From Ruminococcaceae bacterium UBA794 (lineage in GTDB: Bacteria > Bacillota > Clostridia > Oscillospirales > Ruminococcaceae): a stretch of 14,293 nt of DNA. The notes under the pieces were generated by a model. That model was not told where the DNA came from and made no database searches. It saw only the letters and a program-made list of their open reading frames with translations. Shown here in pieces: positions 1 through 6,601 of this stretch. The position numbers and the translations under genes are program-made. The number at the start of each line of letters is the position of its first letter. Position 1 is the first letter of the stretch. The DNA lies in assembly GCA_002304735.1 (NCBI GenBank), contig DBIU01000011.1, forward strand, positions 20,877-35,169. Direction: 5' to 3'.

Positions 1-2
1 CG

Positions 3-45
3 ATTTGTCAAGCAGATTTATACAGAAAAATGTATATTTGTCAAG
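3..45. repeat. 10-bp direct repeat upstream of the XRE operon
   Basis: ATTTGTCAAG occurs exactly at 3-12 and again at 36-45, 33 nt start to start (about three helical turns). Read on the minus strand each copy is CTTGACAAAT. They sit at the -35 position and near the expected transcription start of a candidate leftward promoter, so they may be operator half-sites for a regulator. The repeat is seen directly; the operator role is inference, and chance is possible in such AT-rich DNA. Confidence 0.45.
17..44 (-). promoter_or_regulatory. Candidate divergent sigma-A-type promoter reading off the left edge
   Basis: On the minus strand a perfect -35 box TTGACA (44-39) is followed after 16 nt by TATAAA (22-17) as a -10 box. 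It would drive a gene to the left of this window with a start near position 10. No leftward gene can be seen because the window ends, and AT-rich DNA often yields promoter-like strings, so this is tentative. Confidence 0.4.
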
Positions 46-131
46 AATATGCAATAAAATTTCATAAAAATATAGTAAATTTTGAATTATAGTAGAATAA
101 TATGCAGAATAATAAATATTTTGTTAAGTTA

Positions 132-160
132 TTGACAAAATGAAAGTTTACTGATATAAT
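132..160 (+). promoter_or_regulatory. Consensus sigma-A promoter of the XRE/ImmA/peptidase operon
   Basis: TTGACA at 132-137, a 17-nt spacer and TATAAT at 155-160 match both housekeeping boxes perfectly, and a TG at 152-153 gives an extended -10. Transcription should begin near 167, giving a leader of about 30 nt before the AGGAGG ribosome binding site (183-188) and the ATG at 198. A promoter this strong suggests the operon is controlled by repression, plausibly by its own first gene product. TTGACAA in the -35 and a near copy, TTGAACAA, at 166-173 could be the sites. Confidence 0.85.
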
Positions 161-197
161 AGTAATTGAACAAAATTATTTTAGGAGGAAAATTATT

Positions 198-626
198 ATG
201 AAAATGAACGAAAAGCTTGACATTATGCTGGGGCGCCGTCACCTGAAAAGGGTAGAGTTCGCAGACAGCGTCGGTATTACATACCGCGCGTTCGCTTACT
301 ATATGACAGGCTGCCGCAAGCCGCGCAGAAGCGTGCTTGATAGAATGGCGAAGAAGCTTGAGGTTACTCCGGAATTTTTGCTTGACGACAGCATTGATAT
401 GGAGCTTACTACCGAAGAAAAGTTCCTGAACGGACTTGCAAGCAAGGGCGAAAGAAAAACCGAGGCTATGAAGTTCCTTGCAAAGTCAAGAGGACTTTTC
501 GCGGGCAACACTCTTTCCGAGGAGGATAAGGAAAATCTTCTCGCCTGCCTTAACGAGATTTATCTTGATTCGCGCAAGGGTACAAAGAGCGGCAAGGGCG
601 GCAAAGGAAGCAAGAAAGCGAAGTAA
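198..626 (+). CDS. XRE-family helix-turn-helix transcriptional regulator
   Basis: A 142-residue probable DNA-binding regulator. Residues about 5-62 form a lambda-repressor-like helix-turn-helix domain: an EFADSVGITYRAFAYYMTG segment (20-38) is followed by RKPRRSVLDRMAKKLEV and the typical end TPEFLLDD. The middle part (70-125) is acidic and helical in character, without a family I recognise. The last 17 residues (126-142) are a Lys/Gly/Ser-rich basic tail that may bind nucleic acid or be flexible. The ATG at 198 is chosen because AGGAGG lies 9 nt upstream; the in-frame ATG at 204 is less well spaced. The stop codon overlaps the next start (TAATG), so it is translationally coupled to an ImmA/IrrE-type peptidase. 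By analogy with ImmR/ImmA of ICEBs1 and DdrO/IrrE of Deinococcus, it may be a repressor inactivated by its partner. The targets are unknown; self-regulation from the upstream promoter is inferred. Confidence 0.85.
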   Translation: MKMNEKLDIMLGRRHLKRVEFADSVGITYRAFAYYMTGCRKPRRSVLDRMAKKLEVTPEFLLDDSIDMELTTEEKFLNGLASKGERKTEAMKFLAKSRGLFAGNTLSEEDKENLLACLNEIYLDSRKGTKSGKGGKGSKKAK

Positions 627-1120
627 TGCAATATATTCTTGAAACGGCGAAAAAAATTCTCGATGAATTTGGCGGGAGAAATGTTTTTGAAACCGCCGAA
701 AATTCGGGAGTAAAGGTCTGGTTTCGCGCTCTTGGCGGGTTGAAAGGCTTTTACATATTTGAGAATAATTGCAGATACATTGTTATTAACGATGAACTCG
801 ACGAGGTCACTCAAAGCGTAGTCTGCGCTCACGAACTGGGTCACGATACGCTTCACAGAGGACTTTCCGGCGGGGGTATTCGTGAAAGCACGCTGTTTCT
901 CGCAAACAATAAAACGGAGCGCGAGGCTAATCTCTTCGCTGCCGAGATACTTATATCCGATGATGATTATTTGTCGGCGCTTTCTTACTGCGAGAGCGTC
1001 GGCGCTCTGTCTGCTCAGCTTGGGTATCCGAGCGAGCTTGTCGGATACAAGACCGAGGCTATGAATATGAAGGGTCATAAGCTTAGACTCGGCGATGTGA
1101 GAAATGATTTTTTGAAGTAA
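626..1120 (+). CDS. ImmA/IrrE family zinc metallopeptidase
   Basis: A 164-residue soluble protein with a clear zincin motif, HELGH at 69-73 (His69 and His73 as zinc ligands, Glu70 catalytic). A downstream EREANLFAAEIL block (98-109) matches the ImmA/IrrE family pattern, with Glu100 the likely third ligand. Length fits the family. There is no signal peptide or membrane segment, so it acts in the cytoplasm. The start overlaps the stop of the XRE gene by one base, the classical arrangement for regulator/antirepressor-protease pairs. In characterised cases the protease cleaves its XRE partner in response to DNA damage or cell-cell signals; that the same happens here is inference. No integrase, relaxase or phage gene is present in the window, so this copy does not look like part of a visible mobile element. 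Sites in the C-terminal 40 residues that would sense a signal cannot be recognised. Confidence 0.87.
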   Translation: MQYILETAKKILDEFGGRNVFETAENSGVKVWFRALGGLKGFYIFENNCRYIVINDELDEVTQSVVCAHELGHDTLHRGLSGGGIRESTLFLANNKTEREANLFAAEILISDDDYLSALSYCESVGALSAQLGYPSELVGYKTEAMNMKGHKLRLGDVRNDFLK

Positions 1121-1132
1121 TCGGGTGATTAT

Positions 1133-2140
1133 TTGAATATTAAGGAAACATTGCGGCTGCTGACGGAAAAAACGGGCGTTTCGGGAGAGGAATTTCCCGC
1201 GTCCGAAGTCGCCGCCGAGCTTCTGAAGGAATATGCCGAGGACGTAAAAATCGACGCTTTCGGGAATGTGACGGGCTTTGTTCGCTCGGATAATCCCGAC
1301 GCAAAAACGCTTATGCTTGACGCTCATATCGATAGAGTGGGGTTGATTGTCACTTATATTGACGACAACGGCTTTATTGGCGTGGGCAAATGCGGTTCGC
1401 CTGATTTGCGGACGCTTCTCGCGCAGTCGGTTACAATTCACGGAAAAGAGGAAGTTTTGGGAGTAATTTCAACGCTTCCGCCGCACGTTTCCAAGGAAAA
1501 GAACGTGCCCGAAATAGGCGATATATACGTTGATGCGGGCCTTTCTAAGGAAGAAGCGGAGCGCGTGATTTCGCTCGGCGATAAAATAACCGTAAATTCC
1601 TCGTTCAGAGAGCTTCGCGGAGATATAGTTTCCGCTTCCGCCGTTGACGACAGAAGCGGCGTTTGCGCTGTTTTGGAAGCTTTGGATATGCTTGAAAAGC
1701 CGTCTTATAATATAGCTATAAGCTTTTCCGCGTGCGAAGAAGTCAGAGAACGCGGCGCGAAAATGACCGCTTTTTCAATTCAGCCCGATGAAGCAATTGC
1801 CGTTGACGTTTCATTCGGCAATACTCCCGACGGTTCGACGAAAGAAACCGCAGTTCTCGGGAGCGGCGTTATGATAGGCTTTTCCGCGGCACTTGACAGG
1901 GAAATGTCCGAAAATCTCTGCAAAATCGCCGTAAATGCAGGTATTCCGTTTACGCGGGAGATAATGCCCGAGTCAACGGGAACAAACGCCGACGCAATCG
2001 GAATAAGCGGCAAAGGCGTAAAGTGCTGTACGCTGTCGTTTCCGATACGATATATGCACACGCCCGTTGAAACTGTTGACTTGAACGACATCAAGGCGAC
2101 TGCGCGGCTTATCTGCGAATACGCGGGAGGCTGTAAATGA
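1133..2140 (+). CDS. M42 family metallo-aminopeptidase (first paralogue)
   Basis: A 335-residue M42 (glutamyl aminopeptidase/TET/endoglucanase M) family protein, a cytoplasmic di-metal aminopeptidase that removes N-terminal residues from peptides. Expected residues are visible: the HxD pair His65/Asp67, AVDDRSG with Asp172 (bridging metal), adjacent Glu202-Glu203 in CEEVRERGA (general base and ligand), Asp225, and His309 in RYMHTP. The usual HxDE motif reads HIDR here, with Arg68 replacing the Glu, so specificity or activity may differ from classical members. The start is TTG at 1133, preceded by GGGTGA at 1123-1128. There is no in-frame ATG until residue 61, which would delete the N-terminal part of the catalytic domain. 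It lies 12 nt after the ImmA-like gene and overlaps the second M42 gene by 4 nt (ATGA), so the two are probably co-translated. Confidence 0.9.
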   Translation: MNIKETLRLLTEKTGVSGEEFPASEVAAELLKEYAEDVKIDAFGNVTGFVRSDNPDAKTLMLDAHIDRVGLIVTYIDDNGFIGVGKCGSPDLRTLLAQSVTIHGKEEVLGVISTLPPHVSKEKNVPEIGDIYVDAGLSKEEAERVISLGDKITVNSSFRELRGDIVSASAVDDRSGVCAVLEALDMLEKPSYNIAISFSACEEVRERGAKMTAFSIQPDEAIAVDVSFGNTPDGSTKETAVLGSGVMIGFSAALDREMSENLCKIAVNAGIPFTREIMPESTGTNADAIGISGKGVKCCTLSFPIRYMHTPVETVDLNDIKATARLICEYAGGCK

Positions 2141-3147
2141 ATGAATTGAAGAAATTGTGCCTGATAAACGGCGCTTCCGGCGATGAAAAGAGAGTTCGCG
2201 AGTATATTTCATCGAGAATACGCGCGGACGAGCTTTTTACGGATAATCTCGGAAATCTGATTGCGTTCAAAAAGGGAAAAAAGCAGCCTAAGAACAAGAT
2301 AATGTTTTCGGCGCATATGGACGAAGTCGGCTTTATGATTACTCATATAAGCGAAAACGGCTTCTTGAGCTTCGGCGAGGTCGGCGGGATTAATCCGTCG
2401 GTCGTTCTGGGACGAGGAGTACGCTTGGAAAGCGGCGCTGCGGGCGTTATCGGAACAAAGGCTGTTCATCAGCAGTCGGCTGATGAGCGCAAATCGTTTC
2501 CTGCGATAAGCGAGCTTTATATTGATATAGGAGCGAAGTCCCGCGAGGAAGCGGAGAAGTTTGCCCCTTTGGGAAGCTATGCCTATTTTGACGATGACTT
2601 TTTCTCCTTCGGAGATGGTTTTATCAAGGGAAAAGCGATTGACGACCGCGCGGGCTGCCTTGTATTGATGGAAATGATTAACGGTGAACCCGATTATGAC
2701 GCTTGGTACGTTTTTTCGGTACAAGAGGAGATAGGAACGCGAGGCGCGGCTGCGGCGGCATTTACGGTCTCTCCCGATATTGCGTTCGTCCTTGAATCGA
2801 CAACTGCGTGCGATATCGCGGGCGTTTCGGGCGCAAAAAAGGTTTGCGAGCTTGGAAAGGGCGCGGTTGTTTCGTATATGGATAACGGCGCGATTTACGA
2901 CAGGGAGCTATATTCTCTTGCAATGAAAACGGCTTCGGAAAACAAAATTCCCGTTCAGACAAAGAGTCTTATTGCAGGCGGAAACGACAGCCGCTCTATA
3001 CACGTTTCGCGCGGCGGAGTGAGAACCTGCGCTATTTCCGTGCCTTGTCGGTATCTTCATTCGCCGTCCTGCGTGATTAAGGAAAGTGATTTTAACGCAG
3101 TGAAACAGCTTGCCGAGAAAATGCTTTCCGCTGCGGCAGAATTATGA
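2137..3147 (+). CDS. M42 family metallo-aminopeptidase (second paralogue)
   Basis: A 336-residue M42 peptidase, more canonical than its upstream neighbour. It has SAHMDEVGF with His60/Asp62, AIDDRAG with Asp169, VQEEIGTRGA with Glu197-Glu198, Glu220 in the VLESTTACD segment at the position of the fifth ligand, and RYLHSP with His308. Such enzymes form dodecameric tetrahedral cytosolic particles (TET) that trim short peptides left by larger proteases. The ATG at 2137 has GGGAGG six bases upstream and overlaps the previous stop as ATGA. The two M42 proteins are clearly divergent in sequence (different residues around the metal sites and different insert regions), so they are not a recent duplication. 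They could have complementary specificities or form mixed particles; this is inference from known archaeal TETs. The stop overlaps the next gene by 4 nt. Confidence 0.93.
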   Translation: MNELKKLCLINGASGDEKRVREYISSRIRADELFTDNLGNLIAFKKGKKQPKNKIMFSAHMDEVGFMITHISENGFLSFGEVGGINPSVVLGRGVRLESGAAGVIGTKAVHQQSADERKSFPAISELYIDIGAKSREEAEKFAPLGSYAYFDDDFFSFGDGFIKGKAIDDRAGCLVLMEMINGEPDYDAWYVFSVQEEIGTRGAAAAAFTVSPDIAFVLESTTACDIAGVSGAKKVCELGKGAVVSYMDNGAIYDRELYSLAMKTASENKIPVQTKSLIAGGNDSRSIHVSRGGVRTCAISVPCRYLHSPSCVIKESDFNAVKQLAEKMLSAAAEL

Positions 3148-3842
3148 TAAAATGCATAAGCTCGCCCGAGGATATGTCTGCGCTGCCCGAAAAGGGCGTT
3201 GAAGCGCAGAAAATTCGTTCGCTTTTACTGGCTTACGGAACGAAATATGATTTTTGCCGATTTTTTATTTCAGAGACCGCTTTTATAGCGCAGCTTAGCG
3301 GCGATTATATTATCTGCGATTGCGGTGAAGCCGATGTTTTCGAACTTGCGAGTTTTCTCAGTTTCAGCGGATTTGCAAGCGTTTTTTGCTCTGACAGAAT
3401 TGGCGAAAATCTTTCAAAAACGCTAGATTTGAAAGCGCAAAAGGTGTATTTAATGAGATTTTCGGGTAATTCAACCGCGGAAAAGCCCGATATGCTTTCT
3501 CCGAGCGAAGCTTATTCCGTCATTAAAACCGGCTTTGATTTTGATTTTGAACCTTGGTATCTTGATATGTCGCACCGCGTAAGACACGGGATTTCGCGCT
3601 TTTACGGACTTTGCGGCTCGGCGCTTGCCGTTCAGTACGCGATAAACGGAGAAGCGCTTATTTCGCAGGTCGCTTCTTTACCCGAAAAACGCGGGAAAGG
3701 CTTTGCCTCGCGGCTTATTTCTGCTGTTTGCAATGAATTGCGGGATTTTGCGGTTTATGTTCTTTGTGAACAGGAACTTGTAGGATTTTATCAAAAAAAC
3801 GGCTTTATCTGCGAGAAAACGAAGTATATTATTAAAAACTAA
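3144..3842 (+). CDS. GNAT family N-acetyltransferase
   Basis: A 232-residue protein whose C-terminal ~100 residues match a GNAT acyl-CoA-dependent acetyltransferase. Its acetyl-CoA-binding motif A is around 178-196, VASLPEKRGKGFASRLI, containing the R/QxxGxG/A signature as KRGKGFA. This is followed by a late beta-strand/helix pair, FYQKNGF, typical of the fold end. The N-terminal ~120 residues are GNAT-like but weak, as in two-lobed clostridial acetyltransferases. The acceptor substrate cannot be deduced. The ATG at 3144 overlaps the M42 stop (ATGA), making it the fifth and last gene of the operon; the stop codon forms the base of the terminator stem. Coupling to peptidases invites the guess that it acetylates peptides, amino acids or protein N-termini, but nothing in the sequence shows this. 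Confidence 0.8.
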   Translation: MIKCISSPEDMSALPEKGVEAQKIRSLLLAYGTKYDFCRFFISETAFIAQLSGDYIICDCGEADVFELASFLSFSGFASVFCSDRIGENLSKTLDLKAQKVYLMRFSGNSTAEKPDMLSPSEAYSVIKTGFDFDFEPWYLDMSHRVRHGISRFYGLCGSALAVQYAINGEALISQVASLPEKRGKGFASRLISAVCNELRDFAVYVLCEQELVGFYQKNGFICEKTKYIIKN

Positions 3843-3871
3843 TCCCCGAAAAATGGGGATTTTTTCTTTTT
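3841..3871 (+). terminator. Intrinsic terminator of the XRE/ImmA/M42 operon
   Basis: A 7-bp stem AATCCCC (3841-3847) / GGGGATT (3855-3861) with a GAAAAAT loop is followed by a T-rich run (TTTTTT, C, TTTTT). The stem starts inside the TAA stop of the preceding gene. A-rich DNA upstream of the stem could allow weak termination in the other direction too, but no minus-strand gene needs it. Confidence 0.9.
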
Positions 3872-3896
3872 ATTTATGAAAATTAACGTATAGATA

Positions 3897-3925
3897 TTGA
3901 CTAAATTGCAAATCTGTGGTACAAT
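3897..3925 (+). promoter_or_regulatory. Sigma-A promoter of the tmk-led operon
   Basis: TTGACT at 3897-3902, a 17-nt spacer and TACAAT at 3920-3925 form a strong housekeeping promoter, with TGG directly before the -10 box giving an extended -10. Transcription should begin near 3932, leaving a leader of only about 25 nt, too short for a riboswitch or attenuator. It lies just downstream of the terminator at 3841-3871, so the two operons are insulated. Confidence 0.85.
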
Positions 3926-3956
3926 ATATGTATGTATATTAATAAGGCGGTGCGTT

Positions 3957-4631
3957 ATGGGAAAAGGGAAATTGATTGTTTTGGAAGGGCTTGACGGCTG
4001 CGGAAAATCAACTCAGCTTGAACTTGCTTTGAATTTCTTGAAGGATATGGGGCTGAATTGCCGCGCTATCAGTTTTCCTAATTACGATACCTTAAGCGGT
4101 CAGCTTGTAGAGTGTTATCTCAAGGGAATTATTCCCTGCGAGGGCAGAAACGGCGGTTATTCCGCATCAACGCTTTATGCGGTGGACAGATATGTAAGCT
4201 ATGTTACCGATTGGAAGGATTTTTATGAAGCGGGCGGGATTGTCCTTACCGGCAGATACACCACCTCTAACGCGATTTATCAGCTTTCAAAAGTTCCGCC
4301 GAGAGAATGTGGAGATTTCTTAAGCTGGCTGTTTGATTTTGAATACTGCAAGCTTGGGCTTCCCGAGCCCGACGAGGTGATTTTCCTCGATATGCCGACG
4401 GAGGTTTCTCAAAAGCTTTTAACCAATCGATATAACGGCGATGAAAGTAAAAAGGATATTCACGAGAGAGATATTGAATTTATGAATAGATGCCGCGATT
4501 GCGCGATTTTTTGCGCAAAGGCTTATTCGTGGACGGTTATCGATTGCTCGGAAAACGGCGTTCCTCTCTCTATTGAAGATGTTTATATGAAAATCAGCAG
4601 TCATTTGAGGACTATTTTGGGCAATGAGTGA
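3957..4631 (+). CDS. tmk: Thymidylate kinase (dTMP kinase)
   Basis: A 224-residue P-loop nucleoside monophosphate kinase that phosphorylates dTMP to dTDP with ATP, an essential step of dTTP supply. The P-loop is GLDGCGKST (11-19). The DRY segment at 77-79 and TGRYTTSNA at 98-106 are the expected nucleotide-binding motifs, and a charged lid-like stretch NRYNGDESKKDIHE lies at 157-170. Length and spacing fit clostridial dTMP kinases, although this branch differs from the E. coli/Bacillus type and a related deoxynucleotide kinase role is possible. The ATG at 3957 is preferred because AAGGCGG (3944-3950) lies six bases upstream. The longer reading frame, opening with TTG at 3897, would begin on the -35 box of the promoter and so cannot be translated from that promoter. 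It overlaps the next gene by 8 nt. Confidence 0.85.
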   Translation: MGKGKLIVLEGLDGCGKSTQLELALNFLKDMGLNCRAISFPNYDTLSGQLVECYLKGIIPCEGRNGGYSASTLYAVDRYVSYVTDWKDFYEAGGIVLTGRYTTSNAIYQLSKVPPRECGDFLSWLFDFEYCKLGLPEPDEVIFLDMPTEVSQKLLTNRYNGDESKKDIHERDIEFMNRCRDCAIFCAKAYSWTVIDCSENGVPLSIEDVYMKISSHLRTILGNE

Positions 4632-5508
4632 GCTTTCTTTTCGTAAAATTGAGTTATCCGACAAATTTCAGGCGCGCGAGCTTCTTGCAAAATCGGGTTT
4701 TCGCGGGTGCGAATATACTTTTGGGAATAATTTTGTCTGGCGAGATGTTTATAAGGTTGAGATTTGCTTTTTTGAGGAATTTTACTTTGTGAAACAGCTT
4801 GAGGGCGAGGATACGCGTTTTTTGTATCCTGCGGGAAACGGTGGCGCAAAACGCGCGGTAGAACTTATCGACGAGTATTGCCGTGAAAACGGGCTTGAAC
4901 CGAGGATTTTGGCAAATAATGACAAAGCGGCGGAGGTTGAACGGCTTTTACCCGAATTTATCGCTCAACCTGTGCGGGATTATTATGATTATGTTTACTC
5001 TGCGGACGACCTTTCGGAGCTAAAGGGAAAAAAATATCACGCCAAGCGAAATCACCTAAACCGTTTTGCCGAGAACAATTACAGCTTCGAGCCGATTGAT
5101 GACGCGAATATCGCCGACTGCGTTGAGCTGAACAGGCGCTGGTGCGAGGAGAATATTGACGTTGACGACGACGGAAAGCTGGAAGAACAGGTTGTCGTTA
5201 GGGAGAGCCTAAAGCATTACTCCGAGCTTGATTATATAGGCGGTTTGATACGCGTAAACGGTGTTTGCGAGGCTTTTTCGTTCGGCGAGCGCTCGTCGGA
5301 GGATTGTTTTGTCGTACACGTTGAAAAGGCTTCTAGACGTTATCAGGGAGCTTACGCCGCGATTAACAAGGAGCTGGTTGATTTTCTCGAAAAAAAATAC
5401 CGCTATATCAACCGCGAGGACGACGCAGGCTCGGAAAATCTAAGAAAAGCAAAATTATCCTATCACCCTGCATTTTTTGAAGAGAAATTTTATATTACAC
5501 GGAGGTAA
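4624..5508 (+). CDS. DUF2156 (phosphatidylglycerol lysyltransferase C-terminal-like) protein
   Basis: A 294-residue soluble protein resembling the DUF2156 family, which shares a two-lobed GNAT-like fold with FemX-type aminoacyl transferases and the cytoplasmic domain of MprF. Diagnostic-looking stretches are YTFGNNFVWRD (31-41), an FYFVKQLEGED-type strand, and DYVYSADDLSELKGKKYHAK (122-141) continuing into RNHLNRF. The last of these is highly typical of stand-alone clostridial members. Unlike MprF there are no membrane segments, so it is not a full lysyl-phosphatidylglycerol synthase. It probably transfers an amino-acyl or acyl group, but donor and acceptor are unknown. The ATG at 4624 lies inside the end of tmk (8-nt overlap), with only a distant GAGG at 4607-4610, so translation is probably coupled. 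The next gene follows after 5 nt. Confidence 0.82.
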   Translation: MSELSFRKIELSDKFQARELLAKSGFRGCEYTFGNNFVWRDVYKVEICFFEEFYFVKQLEGEDTRFLYPAGNGGAKRAVELIDEYCRENGLEPRILANNDKAAEVERLLPEFIAQPVRDYYDYVYSADDLSELKGKKYHAKRNHLNRFAENNYSFEPIDDANIADCVELNRRWCEENIDVDDDGKLEEQVVVRESLKHYSELDYIGGLIRVNGVCEAFSFGERSSEDCFVVHVEKASRRYQGAYAAINKELVDFLEKKYRYINREDDAGSENLRKAKLSYHPAFFEEKFYITRR

Positions 5509-5513
5509 TTTCT

Positions 5514-6059
5514 ATGATTTACGTTTTTCTTGCCGAGGGATTTGAAGAAACCGAGGCTATTGCGCCTATTGATATGCTTCGGCGAGCAAAATGCGATGTC
5601 GTAACGGTGGGACTTACAAACGACAGCGCAAAAAGCTCGCACGGAGTGCTTATGCTTTGCGATATGACAGATTATCAGGTTGAGCTTGACGATAGACTTG
5701 AAATGATTGTTCTGCCCGGAGGAACGCACGGAACCGCCAATCTTGAAAAAAATCCCGTTGTACAGGCTGCGATTGAATATTGCGTAAAGAAGCGTATTCC
5801 TATCGGCGCAATCTGCGCGGCGCCCTCAATTCTCGGGAAAAAGGGTATTCTTAAAGGTAAAAAGGCGACGGCTTATCCCGATTACAGAAAGTATCTCGAG
5901 GGCGCGGAAATTTCCGAAAAGAACGTTGTTACAGACGATATTTTCACAACCGCGGCAGGCGCCGGAGTTTCGGTTGAATTTGGCTTGGAGCTTGTGAGAG
6001 TCCTGAAAGGCGAGGAAACCGCAAACGCAATCCGCGAAGCAATTCAATGCGAGAAATAA
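5514..6059 (+). CDS. DJ-1/PfpI family protein (DJ-1/YajL type)
   Basis: A 181-residue member of the DJ-1/ThiJ/PfpI superfamily. The opening VFLAEGFEETEAIAPIDMLR (4-23) is characteristic, with Glu14 matching the conserved acidic residue that activates the cysteine. The nucleophile elbow is GAICAAPSIL with Cys101, equivalent to Cys106 of human DJ-1. The end TTAAGAGVSVEFGLELV matches the usual C-terminal block, with some changes from the common SRGPG form, and Tyr121 stands where human DJ-1 has His126. Family members are reported as glyoxalase III/deglycase-like or redox stress proteins; the real substrate remains debated. The ATG at 5514 has a good GGAGG at 5501-5505. The gene overlaps the next by 13 nt. 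Confidence 0.92.
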   Translation: MIYVFLAEGFEETEAIAPIDMLRRAKCDVVTVGLTNDSAKSSHGVLMLCDMTDYQVELDDRLEMIVLPGGTHGTANLEKNPVVQAAIEYCVKKRIPIGAICAAPSILGKKGILKGKKATAYPDYRKYLEGAEISEKNVVTDDIFTTAAGAGVSVEFGLELVRVLKGEETANAIREAIQCEK

Positions 6060-6601
6060 AAAATGCGCTCAGAAAAGAGCTGATTTCGCGCAGAAAAGCT
6101 ATGAATATCCGCGAAAAAGCCGCTGCGGATAAAGATATTTTCGAGCAGCTCGTCGAGCTTGTCGACAACGCAGAAGCTGTTTTCACCTACGCTTCAACCG
6201 AAATTGAGGTTGATACGCGGAGAATTATTGATTACTGCCTTGAAAAGAACATTCCCGTAGCGCTTCCCGTAAGCGGCGACGTGGAACTGGAATTTTTCTA
6301 TATAAACAGCGCAAGCGAGCTTAAAAAAGGCAGATACGGCATAGACGAGCCGCCGCAGACGCTCCCCGCCGTTTCTTCGGAGCGCACGCTTTGCATCGTT
6401 CCCGCGCTTTGCGCCGACGGCGAGGGGCTTCGTCTGGGCTACGGAAAGGGCTATTACGATAGATTTCTGAGCGATTTTTCCGGCACTTCCGTAATAATCT
6501 GCTATGACGATTTCAGACGTGAAGTTCCCGCCGAACCGCACGACAGAAAGGCAGATTACACTTTTTTTAACAGAAAGACGGTAAATGATGGACGAAAATA
6601 A
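6047..6601 (+). CDS. 5-formyltetrahydrofolate cyclo-ligase
   Basis: A 184-residue enzyme converting 5-formyl-THF (folinate) to 5,10-methenyl-THF with ATP, returning a storage form of folate to the one-carbon pool. Family marks are the N-terminal ALRKELISRRKAM (7-19), the central GRYGIDEP (95-102), and the C-terminal ATP/substrate-binding loop LRLGYGKGYYDRFL (128-141), which is diagnostic. Length is normal. The gene starts within the end of the DJ-1 gene (13-nt overlap) without an obvious strong ribosome binding site, implying coupled translation, and itself overlaps mltG by 17 nt. Location downstream of thymidylate kinase is functionally apt because dTMP synthesis consumes methylene-THF, but the other neighbours suggest general housekeeping clustering rather than one pathway. 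Confidence 0.93.
   Translation: MREIKNALRKELISRRKAMNIREKAAADKDIFEQLVELVDNAEAVFTYASTEIEVDTRRIIDYCLEKNIPVALPVSGDVELEFFYINSASELKKGRYGIDEPPQTLPAVSSERTLCIVPALCADGEGLRLGYGKGYYDRFLSDFSGTSVIICYDDFRREVPAEPHDRKADYTFFNRKTVNDGRK

Noticed and set aside
56..83. AAAATTT / AAATTTT inverted repeat
   Set aside because: It is pure A/T with a long loop in very AT-rich DNA; chance is the simplest explanation and it is not followed by a T-run suitable for termination.
198..1120. XRE/ImmA pair as the edge of an integrative element or prophage
   Set aside because: No integrase, excisionase, relaxase, att-like repeat or phage gene is visible, and the pair runs straight into peptidase genes. What lies left of position 1 is unknown.
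560..1441. A 293-codon open frame on the minus strand
   Set aside because: It lies wholly across the well-supported XRE, ImmA-like and M42 genes on the other strand, has no family motif, and looks like an antisense shadow produced by codon usage.
3926..3956. Riboswitch or leader RNA before tmk
   Set aside because: The expected leader is only about 25 nt, too short for a structured regulatory RNA.
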